A stretch of 64,000 bases of DNA, from contig NC_018514.1 of the NCBI RefSeq assembly GCF_000292915.1, positions 496,001 to 560,000 of the forward strand. The letters are read 5' to 3'. The stretch is from Burkholderia cepacia GG4 (lineage in GTDB: Bacteria > Pseudomonadota > Gammaproteobacteria > Burkholderiales > Burkholderiaceae). Position numbers and translations under genes: made by a program. Of the stretch, positions 42,664-51,415 are shown piece by piece; the stretch's first letter is position 1, and each line of letters opens with the position of its first letter. The notes beneath the pieces were generated by a model. It was not told where the DNA came from, searched no databases, and was given only the letters and a program-made list of their open reading frames with translations.

Positions 42664-43455
42664 TCACAGCTGGTCGAACGCGAGCGTCGGTACGTCGACG
42701 ACCAGTGCGCCGCCGTCGGCGACGAGCGTCGCGCCGGTCACGAACGACGCATCCGGTGATGCGAGGAACGCGCACACGGCCGCGATCTCGTCCGGATCGG
42801 CCGCGCGCCGCAGCGGCACGTCGGCGCTCACGCGCGCATACGCGCCGTCGAGCGTGTCGCCGTATGCGGACATCAGGGGCGCCATTTCCGCGTCGGCCAT
42901 CGGCGTGCGCACCCAGCCCGGGCATACCGCATTCGCACGCACGCCGTGCGGCCCGTAGTCGCGTGCGAGCGAACGCGCGAGCCCGAGCAGCGCATGCTTG
43001 CCGACCGTATAACCGCACACGCCAGGGCCGGCCGCGAGCGCGGCGATCGACGCGACCAGCACGATGCTGCCGCGCTGCGCGATCAGGTCGGGCAGGCATG
43101 CGCGCGCGCTGACGAACGCGGTGTCGAGGTTCGCACGCATCGCATCGCGCCACTGAGCGTCATCGGTTTCGTCCGCGCGGCCGAGGCCGTGGCCGCCCGC
43201 GCACGCGACGAGCGCGTCGACACGGCCGAACCGCTCGGCGATCTCCGGCAGGAAGCGCGCCCAGTCGGCCGTGCTCGCGGCGTCGCCGGCGAGCGCGAGG
43301 CCGTCTGTCTCGGCGGCTAGCGTGTCGAGCGGCGCCCGACGCCGCCCGATCAGCACGACGCGGTCGCCGCGTGCGGCGAAGCGGCGCGCGCACGCGGCGC
43401 CGATGCCGGTGCCTGCGCCGGTGATCGCGATCGTACGGGGTTGCGGGTGCGTCAT
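42664..43455 (-). CDS. Short-chain dehydrogenase/reductase
   Basis: This 263-residue protein starts at ATG 43455. It has the cofactor motif TIAITGAGTGIGAACA, LIGRRRA after the second strand (no acid, so NADP likely), VDALVACAGG, the catalytic Ser in VLVASIAAL and Tyr/Lys in YTVGKHALL, and DASFVTGATLVADGGALVVD near the end. It precedes the LysR gene by 200 bp on the same strand and could belong to the same catabolic cluster. Its promoter shares two elements with the AraC gene at 22252. Confidence 0.9.
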   Translation of the reverse strand: MTHPQPRTIAITGAGTGIGAACARRFAARGDRVVLIGRRRAPLDTLAAETDGLALAGDAASTADWARFLPEIAERFGRVDALVACAGGHGLGRADETDDAQWRDAMRANLDTAFVSARACLPDLIAQRGSIVLVASIAALAAGPGVCGYTVGKHALLGLARSLARDYGPHGVRANAVCPGWVRTPMADAEMAPLMSAYGDTLDGAYARVSADVPLRRAADPDEIAAVCAFLASPDASFVTGATLVADGGALVVDVPTLAFDQL

Positions 43456-43890
43456 GTCGTGCTCCGGAAGGGTGTCGTGTCCGGTCACTTTAGGCGGCGC
43501 TGGCGCACGCCGGTATCCGCCGAAAGGATGAACGCGAACCGGCCGGACGAGCGAGCGTTGCGCCCGGCACCGGGCCGACCAGCGAGATGGCGGCCCATTT
43601 TGCAAAGGCTGACGATGTTCGGCACCGAATCGATCTATCCTCCACATTTTTGGGATAAGTCACGAAAGCCCGGCAAAATGGCGCGGGCGAGCCCGCACAC
43701 CGGTGCGCGGCGCGTCGGCCGGCCGATTCCGTCGTGCAAGCGGAGCGGCAGGCGACGAGATCGGCGTGAGCGTGCGCGCGATGCGGAGCCATCGCGTCCG
43801 CCGATGGATCGTGTGACGGCGACGGCGGCGGATCGCCCGGTTGCGCGCTGGCGCGGCCGGACCATCGACAAGAGCAGGGAGGGGCCGGCA
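43456..43890. other. 435-bp divergent region between SDR and metallopeptidase genes
   Basis: No gene is supported. An open frame from 43614 runs into the metallopeptidase gene but has no ribosome-binding site and reads like noncoding sequence. The SDR promoter motif lies at 43486-43532. TTTTTGGGATAAG at 43649-43661 is AT-rich and may be part of the plus-strand promoter. Confidence 0.4.
43486..43532 (-). promoter_or_regulatory. SDR promoter with motif shared with the AraC gene
   Basis: CACTTTAG (43486-43493; CTAAAGTG on the minus strand) lies 30 bp upstream of the SDR start. GGTATCCGCCGAAAGGATGA begins at 43512. The same pair of elements is found before the AraC gene at 23046, with the long element inverted. 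The CTAAAGTG could supply a -10 box on the minus strand. Confidence 0.5.
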
Positions 43891-44772
43891 ATGCGGCTGG
43901 ACGACGAAAGTGAAAGCGTCAACGTCGAGGACCGACGCGGCGGGGGCGGGTTTGGCGGCGGCCGCGCGACGATCGGCATCGGCACGATCGTGGTCGCGCT
44001 GGCCGCATCGTATTTCTTCGGGATCGACCCGCGCGTCGTGCTCGAAGGCGCATCGGCGCTGCAGGGCCGGCAGCAGCAGCAGGCGCAGCCCGCGCCGACG
44101 CAGCGCCAGGGCGCACCGGCGAATGACCCCGGCGCGGTGTTCACGCGCAAGGTGCTCGGCAATATCGAGCGCACGTGGACGGGCGTCTTCAATACGCAGT
44201 TGCACGCGCAGTACGAGCCGCCGAAGCTCGTGATGTTCACGAACTCGACGCCGACCGCGTGCGGCACCGGCCAGACCGCGATGGGGCCGTTCTACTGTCC
44301 GGGCGACCGCAACGTGTATATCGATCTTGGCTTCTACGACGAACTGCGCAAGCGCTTCGGCGCGGGCGGCGATTTTGCGCAGGCCTACGTGATCGCGCAC
44401 GAAGTCGGCCACCACGTGCAGAACCTGCTCGGCATTTCCGACAAGGTCGACGCCGCGCGCCGGCGTTCGAGCGAGGCGCGCTCGAACGCGCTGTCGGTGC
44501 GGATGGAACTGCAGGCCGACTGCTTCGCCGGCGTGTGGGCGAACAATGCGCAGCGCGCGAACCAGCGGCTGATGGAGCCCGGCGATTTCGAGCAGGGGCT
44601 GAAGGCGGCGGCCGCGATCGGCGACGATCGGCTGCAGCAGCAAGGGCAGGGCTACGTCGTGCCGGAGAGCTTCACGCACGGCACCAGCGAGCAGCGCGTG
44701 TACTGGCTGCGGCGCGGGATGGAGTCGGGCGAGGTCAGCGCCTGCGATACGTTCGCCGCGAACGCGCACTGA
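43891..44772 (+). CDS. YpfJ-type neutral zinc metallopeptidase
   Basis: This 293-residue protein starts at ATG 43891 behind GGGAGGGG. One TM segment at about 28-44 (IGIGTIVVALAASYFFGI) follows a Gly-rich cytoplasmic start. The zinc motif is IAHEVGHHVQNLLG at about 170, with the downstream glutamate in ELQADCFAGVWAN. YpfJ-like proteins are membrane-anchored with the catalytic part in the periplasm; the substrate is not known. It is a single gene. Confidence 0.93.
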   Translation: MRLDDESESVNVEDRRGGGGFGGGRATIGIGTIVVALAASYFFGIDPRVVLEGASALQGRQQQQAQPAPTQRQGAPANDPGAVFTRKVLGNIERTWTGVFNTQLHAQYEPPKLVMFTNSTPTACGTGQTAMGPFYCPGDRNVYIDLGFYDELRKRFGAGGDFAQAYVIAHEVGHHVQNLLGISDKVDAARRRSSEARSNALSVRMELQADCFAGVWANNAQRANQRLMEPGDFEQGLKAAAAIGDDRLQQQGQGYVVPESFTHGTSEQRVYWLRRGMESGEVSACDTFAANAH

Positions 44773-44803
44773 CACTGACGGGGCGGGGCGCACACGCTGC
44801 TGC

Positions 44804-44827
44804 GCCTCCGCCTCCGCCTCCGCCTCC
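44804..44827. repeat. 6-bp tandem repeat (GCCTCC, four copies)
   Basis: Four exact copies lie 32 bp after the metallopeptidase stop, in a 336-bp gap that otherwise holds the LuxR-type gene promoter region. The repeat is noncoding here and may vary in length among strains. Confidence 0.8.
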
Positions 44828-45023
44828 GTTTCGAGGCCGCACGCGCGTGCCGCTACGTCAACTTCGCCGATGGTTCCGCTCGGACCCGATCGGCGCGCGC
44901 GATGTTCCGCACCCCCTCCGCGGCTGATCGTCGAGCGCGCGGCGCACAACGGGCGCTATCTCGTCGATGGATTCCGTTGTCGCGACATGGCTGGCGGGCG
45001 CTCCATCTTCCGCCCGCGGACGA

Positions 45024-45045
45024 TTTGCCGATTTGTGCTCACCGG
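45024..45045 (+). promoter_or_regulatory. Shared cluster motif, copy A (upstream of LuxR-type gene)
   Basis: The sequence is TTTGCCGATTTG followed by TGCTCACCGG. It lies 63 bp upstream of ATG 45109. Related copies lie before the aldehyde dehydrogenase, permease and porin genes. The second half is directly followed by CACATTTCGGC, which partly mirrors it. Confidence 0.6.
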
Positions 45046-45108
45046 CACATTTCGGCGCCGGTAGGCTGGCCCGAACTTCGACGCGTTCGGCCGACTGCCG
45101 ATCCCACC

Positions 45109-45840
45109 ATGCCGACCTCATCCGTTCCCGCCGACCACGAAGCCGCCGACTGGCAACGCGCGCTGCGCGCGTGCGTGGATGCGTTCGACGCATTCGCGAG
45201 CCCGTCCGCGATCGTGTTCTACCGGCTCGACCTGAGCGGCGAGCCGGCCGATTTCGAGCTGTTCGGGATGCCGGAGTCGATGCATCGCACCTATCTCGCG
45301 CGCTACCGGATGCTCGATCCGCTGCATCCGTCGCGCTGCGCGGCGGGCGTGCACGCGGTCGTGACGCTCGCTTCCCAATTGCCTGACGAAAGACGCGACG
45401 CGTCCGCATACTGGACCCGCTTCCTGCGGCGGCACGATGTCGCCGATGTCGTCGAGATCTGGCTGCGCGACGATGCCGGACGGACGGTCGGCGCGTTCTC
45501 GCTGCTGCGCTTCGGGAACGGCGATGTGGATGGCAACCGCCCGGCGGGGCGGTTCGCGCCGGGCGAGATCGACGCGCTGGCGCGGCTGCAACCGGTTGCC
45601 GAAGCCGCGCTGGCCCCGTTGCTGCGCGCGCGGCGCGGGATTCACCGGATCGGCTGCGAGGAGCGGCTGACCTACCGCGAGGAACAGATCGCGCGACTCG
45701 TGCGTGACGGCCGCTCGAACAAGGAGATCGCGCGCGATCTCGCGCTTGGTCAGCCGACCATCAAGACGCATCTGATGCGCATGTATCGGAAGCTGGGGGT
45801 GTCGAACCGCACCGGGCTGGTCGGTGCGTTGTTCCTGTAA
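45109..45840 (+). CDS. LuxR-family transcriptional regulator (non-receiver sensing domain)
   Basis: This 243-residue protein has no receiver domain. Its N-terminal part (about 1-165) reads IVFYRLDLSGEPADFELFGM, RYRMLDPLHPSRCAAGVHAV and WLRDDAGRTVGAFSLLRFG, and looks like a GAF-type or autoinducer-type sensor fold of unknown ligand. The C-terminal LuxR helix-turn-helix spans about 180-240 (LTYREEQIARLVRDGRSNKEIA, then LGQPTIKTHLMRMYRKLGV). It is the first gene of the amine/amino-acid cluster and carries copy A of the cluster motif in its own promoter, so it may be autoregulated and control the rest. Confidence 0.88.
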   Translation: MPTSSVPADHEAADWQRALRACVDAFDAFASPSAIVFYRLDLSGEPADFELFGMPESMHRTYLARYRMLDPLHPSRCAAGVHAVVTLASQLPDERRDASAYWTRFLRRHDVADVVEIWLRDDAGRTVGAFSLLRFGNGDVDGNRPAGRFAPGEIDALARLQPVAEAALAPLLRARRGIHRIGCEERLTYREEQIARLVRDGRSNKEIARDLALGQPTIKTHLMRMYRKLGVSNRTGLVGALFL

Positions 45841-45845
45841 TTTTT

Positions 45846-45905
45846 CCCGCACCCGCACCCGCACCCGCACCCGCACCCGCATTCGCATTCGCACCCGCAT
45901 TCGCG
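45846..45905. repeat. Hexamer tandem repeat (CCCGCA type, ten units)
   Basis: Six exact CCCGCA units (45846-45881) are followed by two TTCGCA units, one CCCGCA and one TTCGCG. The array begins six bases after the LuxR-type stop codon. It is likely variable in number between strains but lies outside coding sequence, so any effect would be on transcript ends or spacing. Confidence 0.9.
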
Positions 45906-45978
45906 CCGCGCCATTGATCTGACGATAGCGCGCCGTCGTCACAGCTTCCCGAATCGCCCGCGCCTTCATCCCCCACGC

Positions 45979-46000
45979 GCTGCCAATTTGCGCTCACCGG
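45979..46000 (+). promoter_or_regulatory. Shared cluster motif, copy B (upstream of aldehyde dehydrogenase gene)
   Basis: GCTGCCAATTTG followed by CGCTCACCGG, 18 of 22 bases identical to copy A. It lies 82 bp upstream of ATG 46083. GATACAG at 46016-46022 further on could be a -10 box. Confidence 0.6.
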
Positions 46001-46082
46001 GCGTGATCCCTCGTCGATACAGTGGTTCGACGCCCGCATGCCCGAACGCATGCGCCTAGCCACGACAATCTTCGAGACACGC

Positions 46083-47585
46083 ATGACTTTCACGAACTTC
46101 GTCGCCGTCAGCGACACCGTGCGCACCTTCGTCGCGCGCGACTTCGGCCTTTTCATCGACGGCGCCATGCAGCCTGCGCACGCGCGCGCCCGGCTCGACG
46201 TGTACGACCCGGCGACGGGCGAGCCGCTCGCGACGGTCGCGGATGCCGATGCGCACGACGTCGACCGCGCAGTCGCGAGCGCGAAGCACGCATTCGATAC
46301 GCGCGTATGGAGCGGGCTGCGCCCGGCCGACCGCGAGCGCATCCTGCTGAAACTCGCCGACCTGATCGAAGCCGACGCCGAAACGCTCGCCCAGCTCGAA
46401 ACGCTGAACCAGGGCAAGTCGATCCACGTGTCGCGTGCGATCGAGGTCGGCGCGAGCGTCGAATACGTGCGCTACATGGCCGGCTGGGCCACCAAGATCA
46501 CCGGCCAGACGCTCGACGTGTCGATCCCGTTCCCGCCCGGCGCGCGCTATACGGCCTATACGCGCAAGGAGCCGGTCGGCGTGGTCGCCGCGATCGTGCC
46601 GTGGAATTTCCCGCTGATGATCGCGGTGTGGAAGCTGATTCCGGCGCTGGCGGCCGGTTGCACGATCGTGCTGAAGCCGTCGCCGGAAACGCCGCTCACC
46701 GCGCTGCGCCTCGCCGAACTCGCGCGTGAAGCCGGCGTGCCGCCCGGCGTGTTCAACGTCGTCACCGGCGGCCGCACCTGCGGCGCCGCGCTGTCGAGCC
46801 ACCCGTCGATCGCGAAGATCTCGTTCACCGGCTCGACCGCGACCGGCAAGCTGGTCGGCGCGGCGGCCGTGCAGAACATGACGCGCTTCTCGCTCGAACT
46901 CGGCGGCAAGAACCCGATCGTGATGCTCGACGACGTCGACGTCGCGCAGGCGCTCGACGGCGTCGCCGCCGGCGCGTTCTTCAACCAGGGGCAGGTGTGC
47001 GCGGCCGCGTCGCGCCTCTACGTGCATCGCAGCAAGTTCGCGCAACTCGCGGACGGCCTCGCGGGCGTCGCGCAGTCGATGAAGCTCGGCGCGGGCCTCG
47101 ACACGACCGCGCAGATCAACCCGCTGGTCTCCGCGCACCATCGCGACAAGGTGGTCCAGCACATCGAAGGCGCGCGCCGCGCGGGACTCACGTTCCTCGC
47201 GGGCGGCACGCCGGCCGACGACCTGCCCGGCTACTACGTGAAACCGGCCGTGATCGCCGATCCGCACCCGGACAGCGCGATCGTGCGCGACGAGGTGTTC
47301 GGTCCGGTGATCGTCGTCGTGCCGTTCGACGACGCGGCCGACGCCGTGCGTCTCGCGAACGCGTCGCCGTACGGCCTCGCCGCGAGCATCTGGAGCAACG
47401 ACCTGAAGCGCGTGATGAACCTCGTGCCGCAGATCGAGGCCGGCACCGTGTGGGTGAACTGCCATATCCCGCTCGATCCGTCGATGCCGTTCGGCGGCTA
47501 CAAGCAATCGGGCATCGGCCGCGAGTTCGGCCAGTACGCGATCGAGGGCTTCACCGAAACCAAATCCGTCTGCATCGCGCACTGA
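46083..47585 (+). CDS. NAD-dependent aldehyde dehydrogenase
   Basis: This 500-residue protein has the full catalytic set: the general base Glu in LELGGKNP, the nucleophile Cys in NQGQVCAAASR, and the cofactor-binding IVPWNFPLMIAVW and ISFTGSTATGK. The pattern fits the class I/II group near phenylacetaldehyde and betaine aldehyde dehydrogenases (FeaB/StyD-like). The aldehyde is most likely supplied by the aminotransferase encoded next, 76 bp downstream, so a amine-to-acid route is plausible. Start ATG 46083 is chosen by position of the family N-terminus (an upstream in-frame ATG at 46038 exists). Confidence 0.95.
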   Translation: MTFTNFVAVSDTVRTFVARDFGLFIDGAMQPAHARARLDVYDPATGEPLATVADADAHDVDRAVASAKHAFDTRVWSGLRPADRERILLKLADLIEADAETLAQLETLNQGKSIHVSRAIEVGASVEYVRYMAGWATKITGQTLDVSIPFPPGARYTAYTRKEPVGVVAAIVPWNFPLMIAVWKLIPALAAGCTIVLKPSPETPLTALRLAELAREAGVPPGVFNVVTGGRTCGAALSSHPSIAKISFTGSTATGKLVGAAAVQNMTRFSLELGGKNPIVMLDDVDVAQALDGVAAGAFFNQGQVCAAASRLYVHRSKFAQLADGLAGVAQSMKLGAGLDTTAQINPLVSAHHRDKVVQHIEGARRAGLTFLAGGTPADDLPGYYVKPAVIADPHPDSAIVRDEVFGPVIVVVPFDDAADAVRLANASPYGLAASIWSNDLKRVMNLVPQIEAGTVWVNCHIPLDPSMPFGGYKQSGIGREFGQYAIEGFTETKSVCIAH

Positions 47586-47661
47586 CGCGGCGCGCATCCC
47601 GAACCTTGAACCTCGAACCTGGACAACCCAAGGTTCAACCGATCCGAGAGTGGAGACTGCA

Positions 47662-49002
47662 ATGAGCTACAACGAAGCGAAGTTCTGGCACCCGATGCTG
47701 CACCCGAACGAAATGAAACGGCGCAAGCCGATCCGCATCGTGCGCGGCGACGGCTGCTACGTGTTCGATGAAACCGGCAAGCAACTCGTCGACGGCGTCG
47801 CGGGTCTGTGGAACGTGAACGTCGGGCACAACCGCCAGGAGGTGAAGGACGCGATCGTGCGCCAGCTCGACGAGCTCGAATACTTCCAGCTGTTCGACGG
47901 CATCTCGCATCCGCGTGCGGAAGAGCTGTCGAAGAAGCTGATCGACATGCTGGAGCCGGAAGGGATGCGCCGCGTGCTGTACAGCTCGGGCGGTTCGGAC
48001 TCGATCGAGACCGCGCTGAAGATCGCGCGCCAGTACTGGAAAGTGCGTGGCCAGGCCGACCGCACGAAGTTCATCTCGCTGAAGCAGGGCTATCACGGCA
48101 CCCACTTCGGCGGCGCGTCGGTGAACGGCAACACGGTGTTCCGCCGCAACTACGAGCCGAACCTGCCCGGCTGCTTCCACGTCGAGACGCCGTGGCTGTA
48201 CCGCAACCCGTTCACGCAGGATCCGGAGGAGCTCGGCCGGATCTGCGCGGAAATGCTGGAGCGCGAGATACAGTTCCAGAGCCCCGACACGGTCGCCGCG
48301 TTCATCGCGGAGCCGGTGCAGGGCGCGGGCGGCGTGATCGTGCCGCCGGCCAACTACTGGCCGCTCGTGCGCGAGGTGTGCGACCGCTACGGCGTGCTGC
48401 TGATCGCCGACGAAGTCGTGACCGGCTTCGGCCGCAGCGGCAGCATGTTCGGCAGCCGCGGCTGGGGCGTGCGCCCGGACATCATGTGTCTCGCGAAGGG
48501 AATCTCGTCCGGCTACGTGCCGCTCGGCGCGACGGCCGTGAACGCGCGGATCGAGGATGCGTTTGCCGCGAACGCGGACTTCGGCGGCGCGATCATGCAC
48601 GGCTACACGTATGCCGGGCACCCGGTCGCGTGCGCGGCCGCGATCGCGAGCCTCGACATCGTCATGAAGGAAGACCTGCCGGCGAACGCGGCGAAGCAGG
48701 GTGCGTATCTGCTCGAAGCGCTGCAGTCGTTCCCCGAACGTTTCGCGGCAGTCGGCGAAGTGCGCGGCAAGGGGCTGATGCTCGCGCTCGACCTGGTCGC
48801 GAACAAGCAGACCCGCGAGCCGATCGACCCGCTGTCCGGCTATGCGAACGCGGTCGCGGAAGTCGCGCGCGAGCACGGCGTGCTGGTGCGCCCGGTCGGC
48901 ACGAAGATCATCCTGTCGCCGCCGCTCGTGATCCAGCGCGAGCAGCTCGACCGGATCGTCGACGCGCTCGCGGCCGGCTTCGAGGCCGTGCCGTTCGCGT
49001 GA
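47662..49002 (+). CDS. Class III pyridoxal-phosphate aminotransferase (omega-amino acid/amine type)
   Basis: This 446-residue protein starts at ATG 47662 with GGAG ten bases upstream (GTG 47650 is a less likely start). It has LYSSGGSDSIETALKIARQY (the SGG phosphate cup), AFIAEPVQGAGGVIVPP, LIADEVVTGFGRSGSMFG and the PLP lysine in CLAKGISSGYVPLG. Such enzymes move an amino group from omega-amino acids, diamines or amines to pyruvate or 2-oxoglutarate. The aldehyde produced would go to the aldehyde dehydrogenase upstream, and uptake may be served by the permease downstream. Confidence 0.95.
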   Translation: MSYNEAKFWHPMLHPNEMKRRKPIRIVRGDGCYVFDETGKQLVDGVAGLWNVNVGHNRQEVKDAIVRQLDELEYFQLFDGISHPRAEELSKKLIDMLEPEGMRRVLYSSGGSDSIETALKIARQYWKVRGQADRTKFISLKQGYHGTHFGGASVNGNTVFRRNYEPNLPGCFHVETPWLYRNPFTQDPEELGRICAEMLEREIQFQSPDTVAAFIAEPVQGAGGVIVPPANYWPLVREVCDRYGVLLIADEVVTGFGRSGSMFGSRGWGVRPDIMCLAKGISSGYVPLGATAVNARIEDAFAANADFGGAIMHGYTYAGHPVACAAAIASLDIVMKEDLPANAAKQGAYLLEALQSFPERFAAVGEVRGKGLMLALDLVANKQTREPIDPLSGYANAVAEVAREHGVLVRPVGTKIILSPPLVIQREQLDRIVDALAAGFEAVPFA

Positions 49003-49031
49003 GGCCGTGACGCCGTGAACGCGTGACGACG

Positions 49032-49075
49032 AACCGGCGGTGGCGGGCGGGATAACCCGCTCGCCACCGCCGGTT
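49032..49075 (+). terminator. Hairpin after the aminotransferase gene
   Basis: AACCGGCGGTGGCG at 49032-49045 and CGCCACCGCCGGTT at 49062-49075 form a perfect 14-bp stem with further pairing inside the loop. It is followed by only a weak T-rich stretch, and the 3' arm runs into motif copy C. Confidence 0.6.
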
Positions 49076-49097
49076 TGCCGATTTGCGCTATGACCGG
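49074..49097 (+). promoter_or_regulatory. Shared cluster motif, copy C (upstream of permease gene)
   Basis: TTTGCCGATTTG, exactly as in copy A, is followed by CGCTATGACCGG, which has two extra bases compared with A and B. It lies 159 bp upstream of ATG 49257. Confidence 0.6.
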
Positions 49098-49256
49098 ATT
49101 ATTTTGCCTGCGTATTTTCTCGACATCGGATCCAGATTGGATCGACAGTGGCCCGGGTGCCGAAGCGCTGAAGCGCCGCCCCGGGCCGACCGCGAAGCAC
49201 GGAACCGGAGCGGGCGCCGCAGCGCTGGCGCCGGCCGATAAAGGAAGGAGACGAAG

Positions 49257-50759
49257 ATGTCGGGATGGCCAGGAGTGACCGGCGCCGCGGGCGATACGCC
49301 CGCCGGTGCGGCGGCTGAAGCGGGCGGCGGCACGGTGCTGAAGGCGGGCGCGGTCGGTTTTCCGACCGCGCTGGCGAGTGCCGTCGGCCTCATCATGGCG
49401 AGCCCGGTGATCCTCACCGCGACGTCGGGCTTCGGGATGGGCGGCTGGGCGTTCGCGGTCGCGATGATCATCGCGTTCGTGATGATGCAGGCGCAGGCGA
49501 CGACCTTCTCCGAAGCCGCCGCGATGCTGCCGACGGCCGGCTCGGTTTACGATTACCTGTCGTGCGGGCTCGGCCGCTTCTGGGCGATCACCGGCACGAT
49601 TTCCGCCTATTTCCTCGTGCACGTGTTCGCCGGCACGGCGGAGACGATCCTGAGCGGCATTATGGCGCTCGTCAACTTCGAATCGCTGAACGCCGCATTC
49701 GAGAAGCACAACAGCTCGTGGCTCGTCGGCGTCGGCCTCGTGGTCACGTTCGCGATCACCAACATCATCGGCGTCAAGGTGTTCAGCAAGCTCGAGATCG
49801 TGCTGACGGCCGGCATGTGGCTGTCGCTGATGATCTTCGGGATCCTCGGCCTCGCGGCCGCGCCGGCCGTGCACCTCGACGGCTGGTTCGGCGGCTCGGA
49901 AGTCGGCACGTCGGTGCCGGCCGTGCTGTCGCTGGTCGGGATGGCGATGTTCATGTTCGTCGGCTGCGAGTTCGTCACGCCGCTCGCGCCGGAAATGAAG
50001 GCGCCGGGCCGCACGATTCCGCGCGCGATGGCGCTCGGCCTCGTCGGCGTCGCGATCTGCATGTTCCTGTACGGCGCGGCGATCCGCCGCCAGGTCGCGA
50101 ACGTGCCGGTAAGCCCGGACGGCCTCACGCACCTGCTCGACACGCCGGGCGCGATTCCCGCGTTCGCGCTGCAAGTGCTTGGGCCCTTCGGCCGCGTGTG
50201 GTTCGGCATCGCGTTCCTGTGCGCGGGCGCCGCGACGATCAACACGCTGATGGCCGGGCTGCCGCGCATCCTGTACGGGATGGCGATCGACGGTGCGCTG
50301 CCGCGCTGCTTCGCGTATCTGCATCCGCGCTTCAAGACGCCGGTGGTCGGCATCGTCGCGGCGGCGATCGTGCCGATCGCCCATGCGTGGCTGATCAACG
50401 GCAACCTCGACAGCATCCTGCACCTCGTGCTCGCCGCGACCTGCGCGTGGGGCACCGCGTACCTGCTCGTCACCGCGTCGGTCGTGATGCTGCGGATCCG
50501 TCGCCCGGACTTGCCGCGCCCGTATCGTTCGCCGCTGTTCCCGCTGCCGCAGATCGTGTCGAGCGTCGGCATCGTGCTCGCGATCTGGTACATCACGCCG
50601 CCCGGCATGAACGCGCGCGACATCTACGTGCCGTTCGGCGCGATGCTCGGGCTCACCGCGCTGTACGCGCTGTTCTGGACGATCGTCGTGCAGCGCCGGC
50701 ATCCGTTCAAGCCGGTGCCGGTGGAGGAAGTGCTGCGCAACGAGCACGTCGCATCGTGA
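49257..50759 (+). CDS. APC-superfamily amino acid/amine permease
   Basis: This 500-residue protein starts at ATG 49257 behind AAGGAAGGAGACG. It has twelve to thirteen hydrophobic segments, with AGAVGFPTALASAVGLIMAS at TM1, the PTAGSVYDYLSCGLGRFWAI motif and GCEFVTPLAPEMKAPGRTIP typical of the superfamily. It should import an amino acid or amine that the aminotransferase and dehydrogenase use. The stop overlaps a GTG start of the next gene (GTGA at 50756). It is a standard length for the family. Confidence 0.93.
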   Translation: MSGWPGVTGAAGDTPAGAAAEAGGGTVLKAGAVGFPTALASAVGLIMASPVILTATSGFGMGGWAFAVAMIIAFVMMQAQATTFSEAAAMLPTAGSVYDYLSCGLGRFWAITGTISAYFLVHVFAGTAETILSGIMALVNFESLNAAFEKHNSSWLVGVGLVVTFAITNIIGVKVFSKLEIVLTAGMWLSLMIFGILGLAAAPAVHLDGWFGGSEVGTSVPAVLSLVGMAMFMFVGCEFVTPLAPEMKAPGRTIPRAMALGLVGVAICMFLYGAAIRRQVANVPVSPDGLTHLLDTPGAIPAFALQVLGPFGRVWFGIAFLCAGAATINTLMAGLPRILYGMAIDGALPRCFAYLHPRFKTPVVGIVAAAIVPIAHAWLINGNLDSILHLVLAATCAWGTAYLLVTASVVMLRIRRPDLPRPYRSPLFPLPQIVSSVGIVLAIWYITPPGMNARDIYVPFGAMLGLTALYALFWTIVVQRRHPFKPVPVEEVLRNEHVAS

Positions 50760-51346
50760 GGGCCGCGCTCACCCGCTGGCGCGCGGCGCCCGATACGCCG
50801 CCGCCCGGCCATCGGCCCGGCGTGATCGCCGCGCGCGTGCTGGCCGACCTGGGTGCCGCGCGTGAGGCTGACGGCGGCGTCGGCGAAACCATGGCCCGAC
50901 TGCCGAACGGCGTGCGCGTGAGCGTCGACGAACGGGTCGACCGCCAGTTCCTGATGCATACGGTCAGCGTGCAGGTGTCGGTTGGCACGCGCGGCCCGGC
51001 CGGGCAGGGCCGCGCACGCGTGCAGCAGACCGGCTGGCTGCGGCGCACCGGCGTCGCCGCCGAACTCGCGCCGGGATGCGACCCCGAATTCGTGCGGACG
51101 GTGGCCGCGCTCGTCGCGCAGCCGTCGCTCGCCGACGCGCTGTGTCCGCTGCACCTGACCGACTGCATGATCGCCGCGCGCGACGGGCGCTGGACGCTCG
51201 CCGTCGTGCCGTTCGGCGGCAGCGAGGTCGTGAACCGGATGCCGTCGTTTCGCCGCTACGTTCGCCTGACCGGCGAGCAGGCCGCCGCGCTGTCGGCGGC
51301 CTGTCTTGCGTTCGAAACCGCGCTGCGCGGAATTTTGCGGGGGTAA
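50756..51346 (+). CDS. DUF3156-family protein
   Basis: This 196-residue protein starts at GTG 50756, overlapping the permease stop. Recognisable blocks are SVQVSVGTRGPAGQGRARVQ, TGWLRRTGVAAELAPGCDPE and VVPFGGSEVVNRMPSFRRYV, which fit DUF3156, a family found next to amino acid permeases. No catalytic residues can be pointed out. Translational coupling to the permease suggests an accessory role in its operon (inference). Confidence 0.82.
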   Translation: MRAALTRWRAAPDTPPPGHRPGVIAARVLADLGAAREADGGVGETMARLPNGVRVSVDERVDRQFLMHTVSVQVSVGTRGPAGQGRARVQQTGWLRRTGVAAELAPGCDPEFVRTVAALVAQPSLADALCPLHLTDCMIAARDGRWTLAVVPFGGSEVVNRMPSFRRYVRLTGEQAAALSAACLAFETALRGILRG

Positions 51347-51415
51347 GCTGTGACGCTGCGTGCCGTGCGAACCCGGCGGACGCAACGTGGATTCAGGGTT
51401 TCACCGGAGATGCCG

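Noticed and set aside
44858..45409. Minus-strand 183-codon ORF over the LuxR-type gene start
   Set aside because: Arg-rich shadow of the LuxR-type gene with no ribosome-binding site or domain.
48840..50747. Minus-strand 635-codon ORF opposite the permease gene
   Set aside because: Shadow frame: dominated by Arg, His, Asp and Ala. The permease on the plus strand is a clear match.
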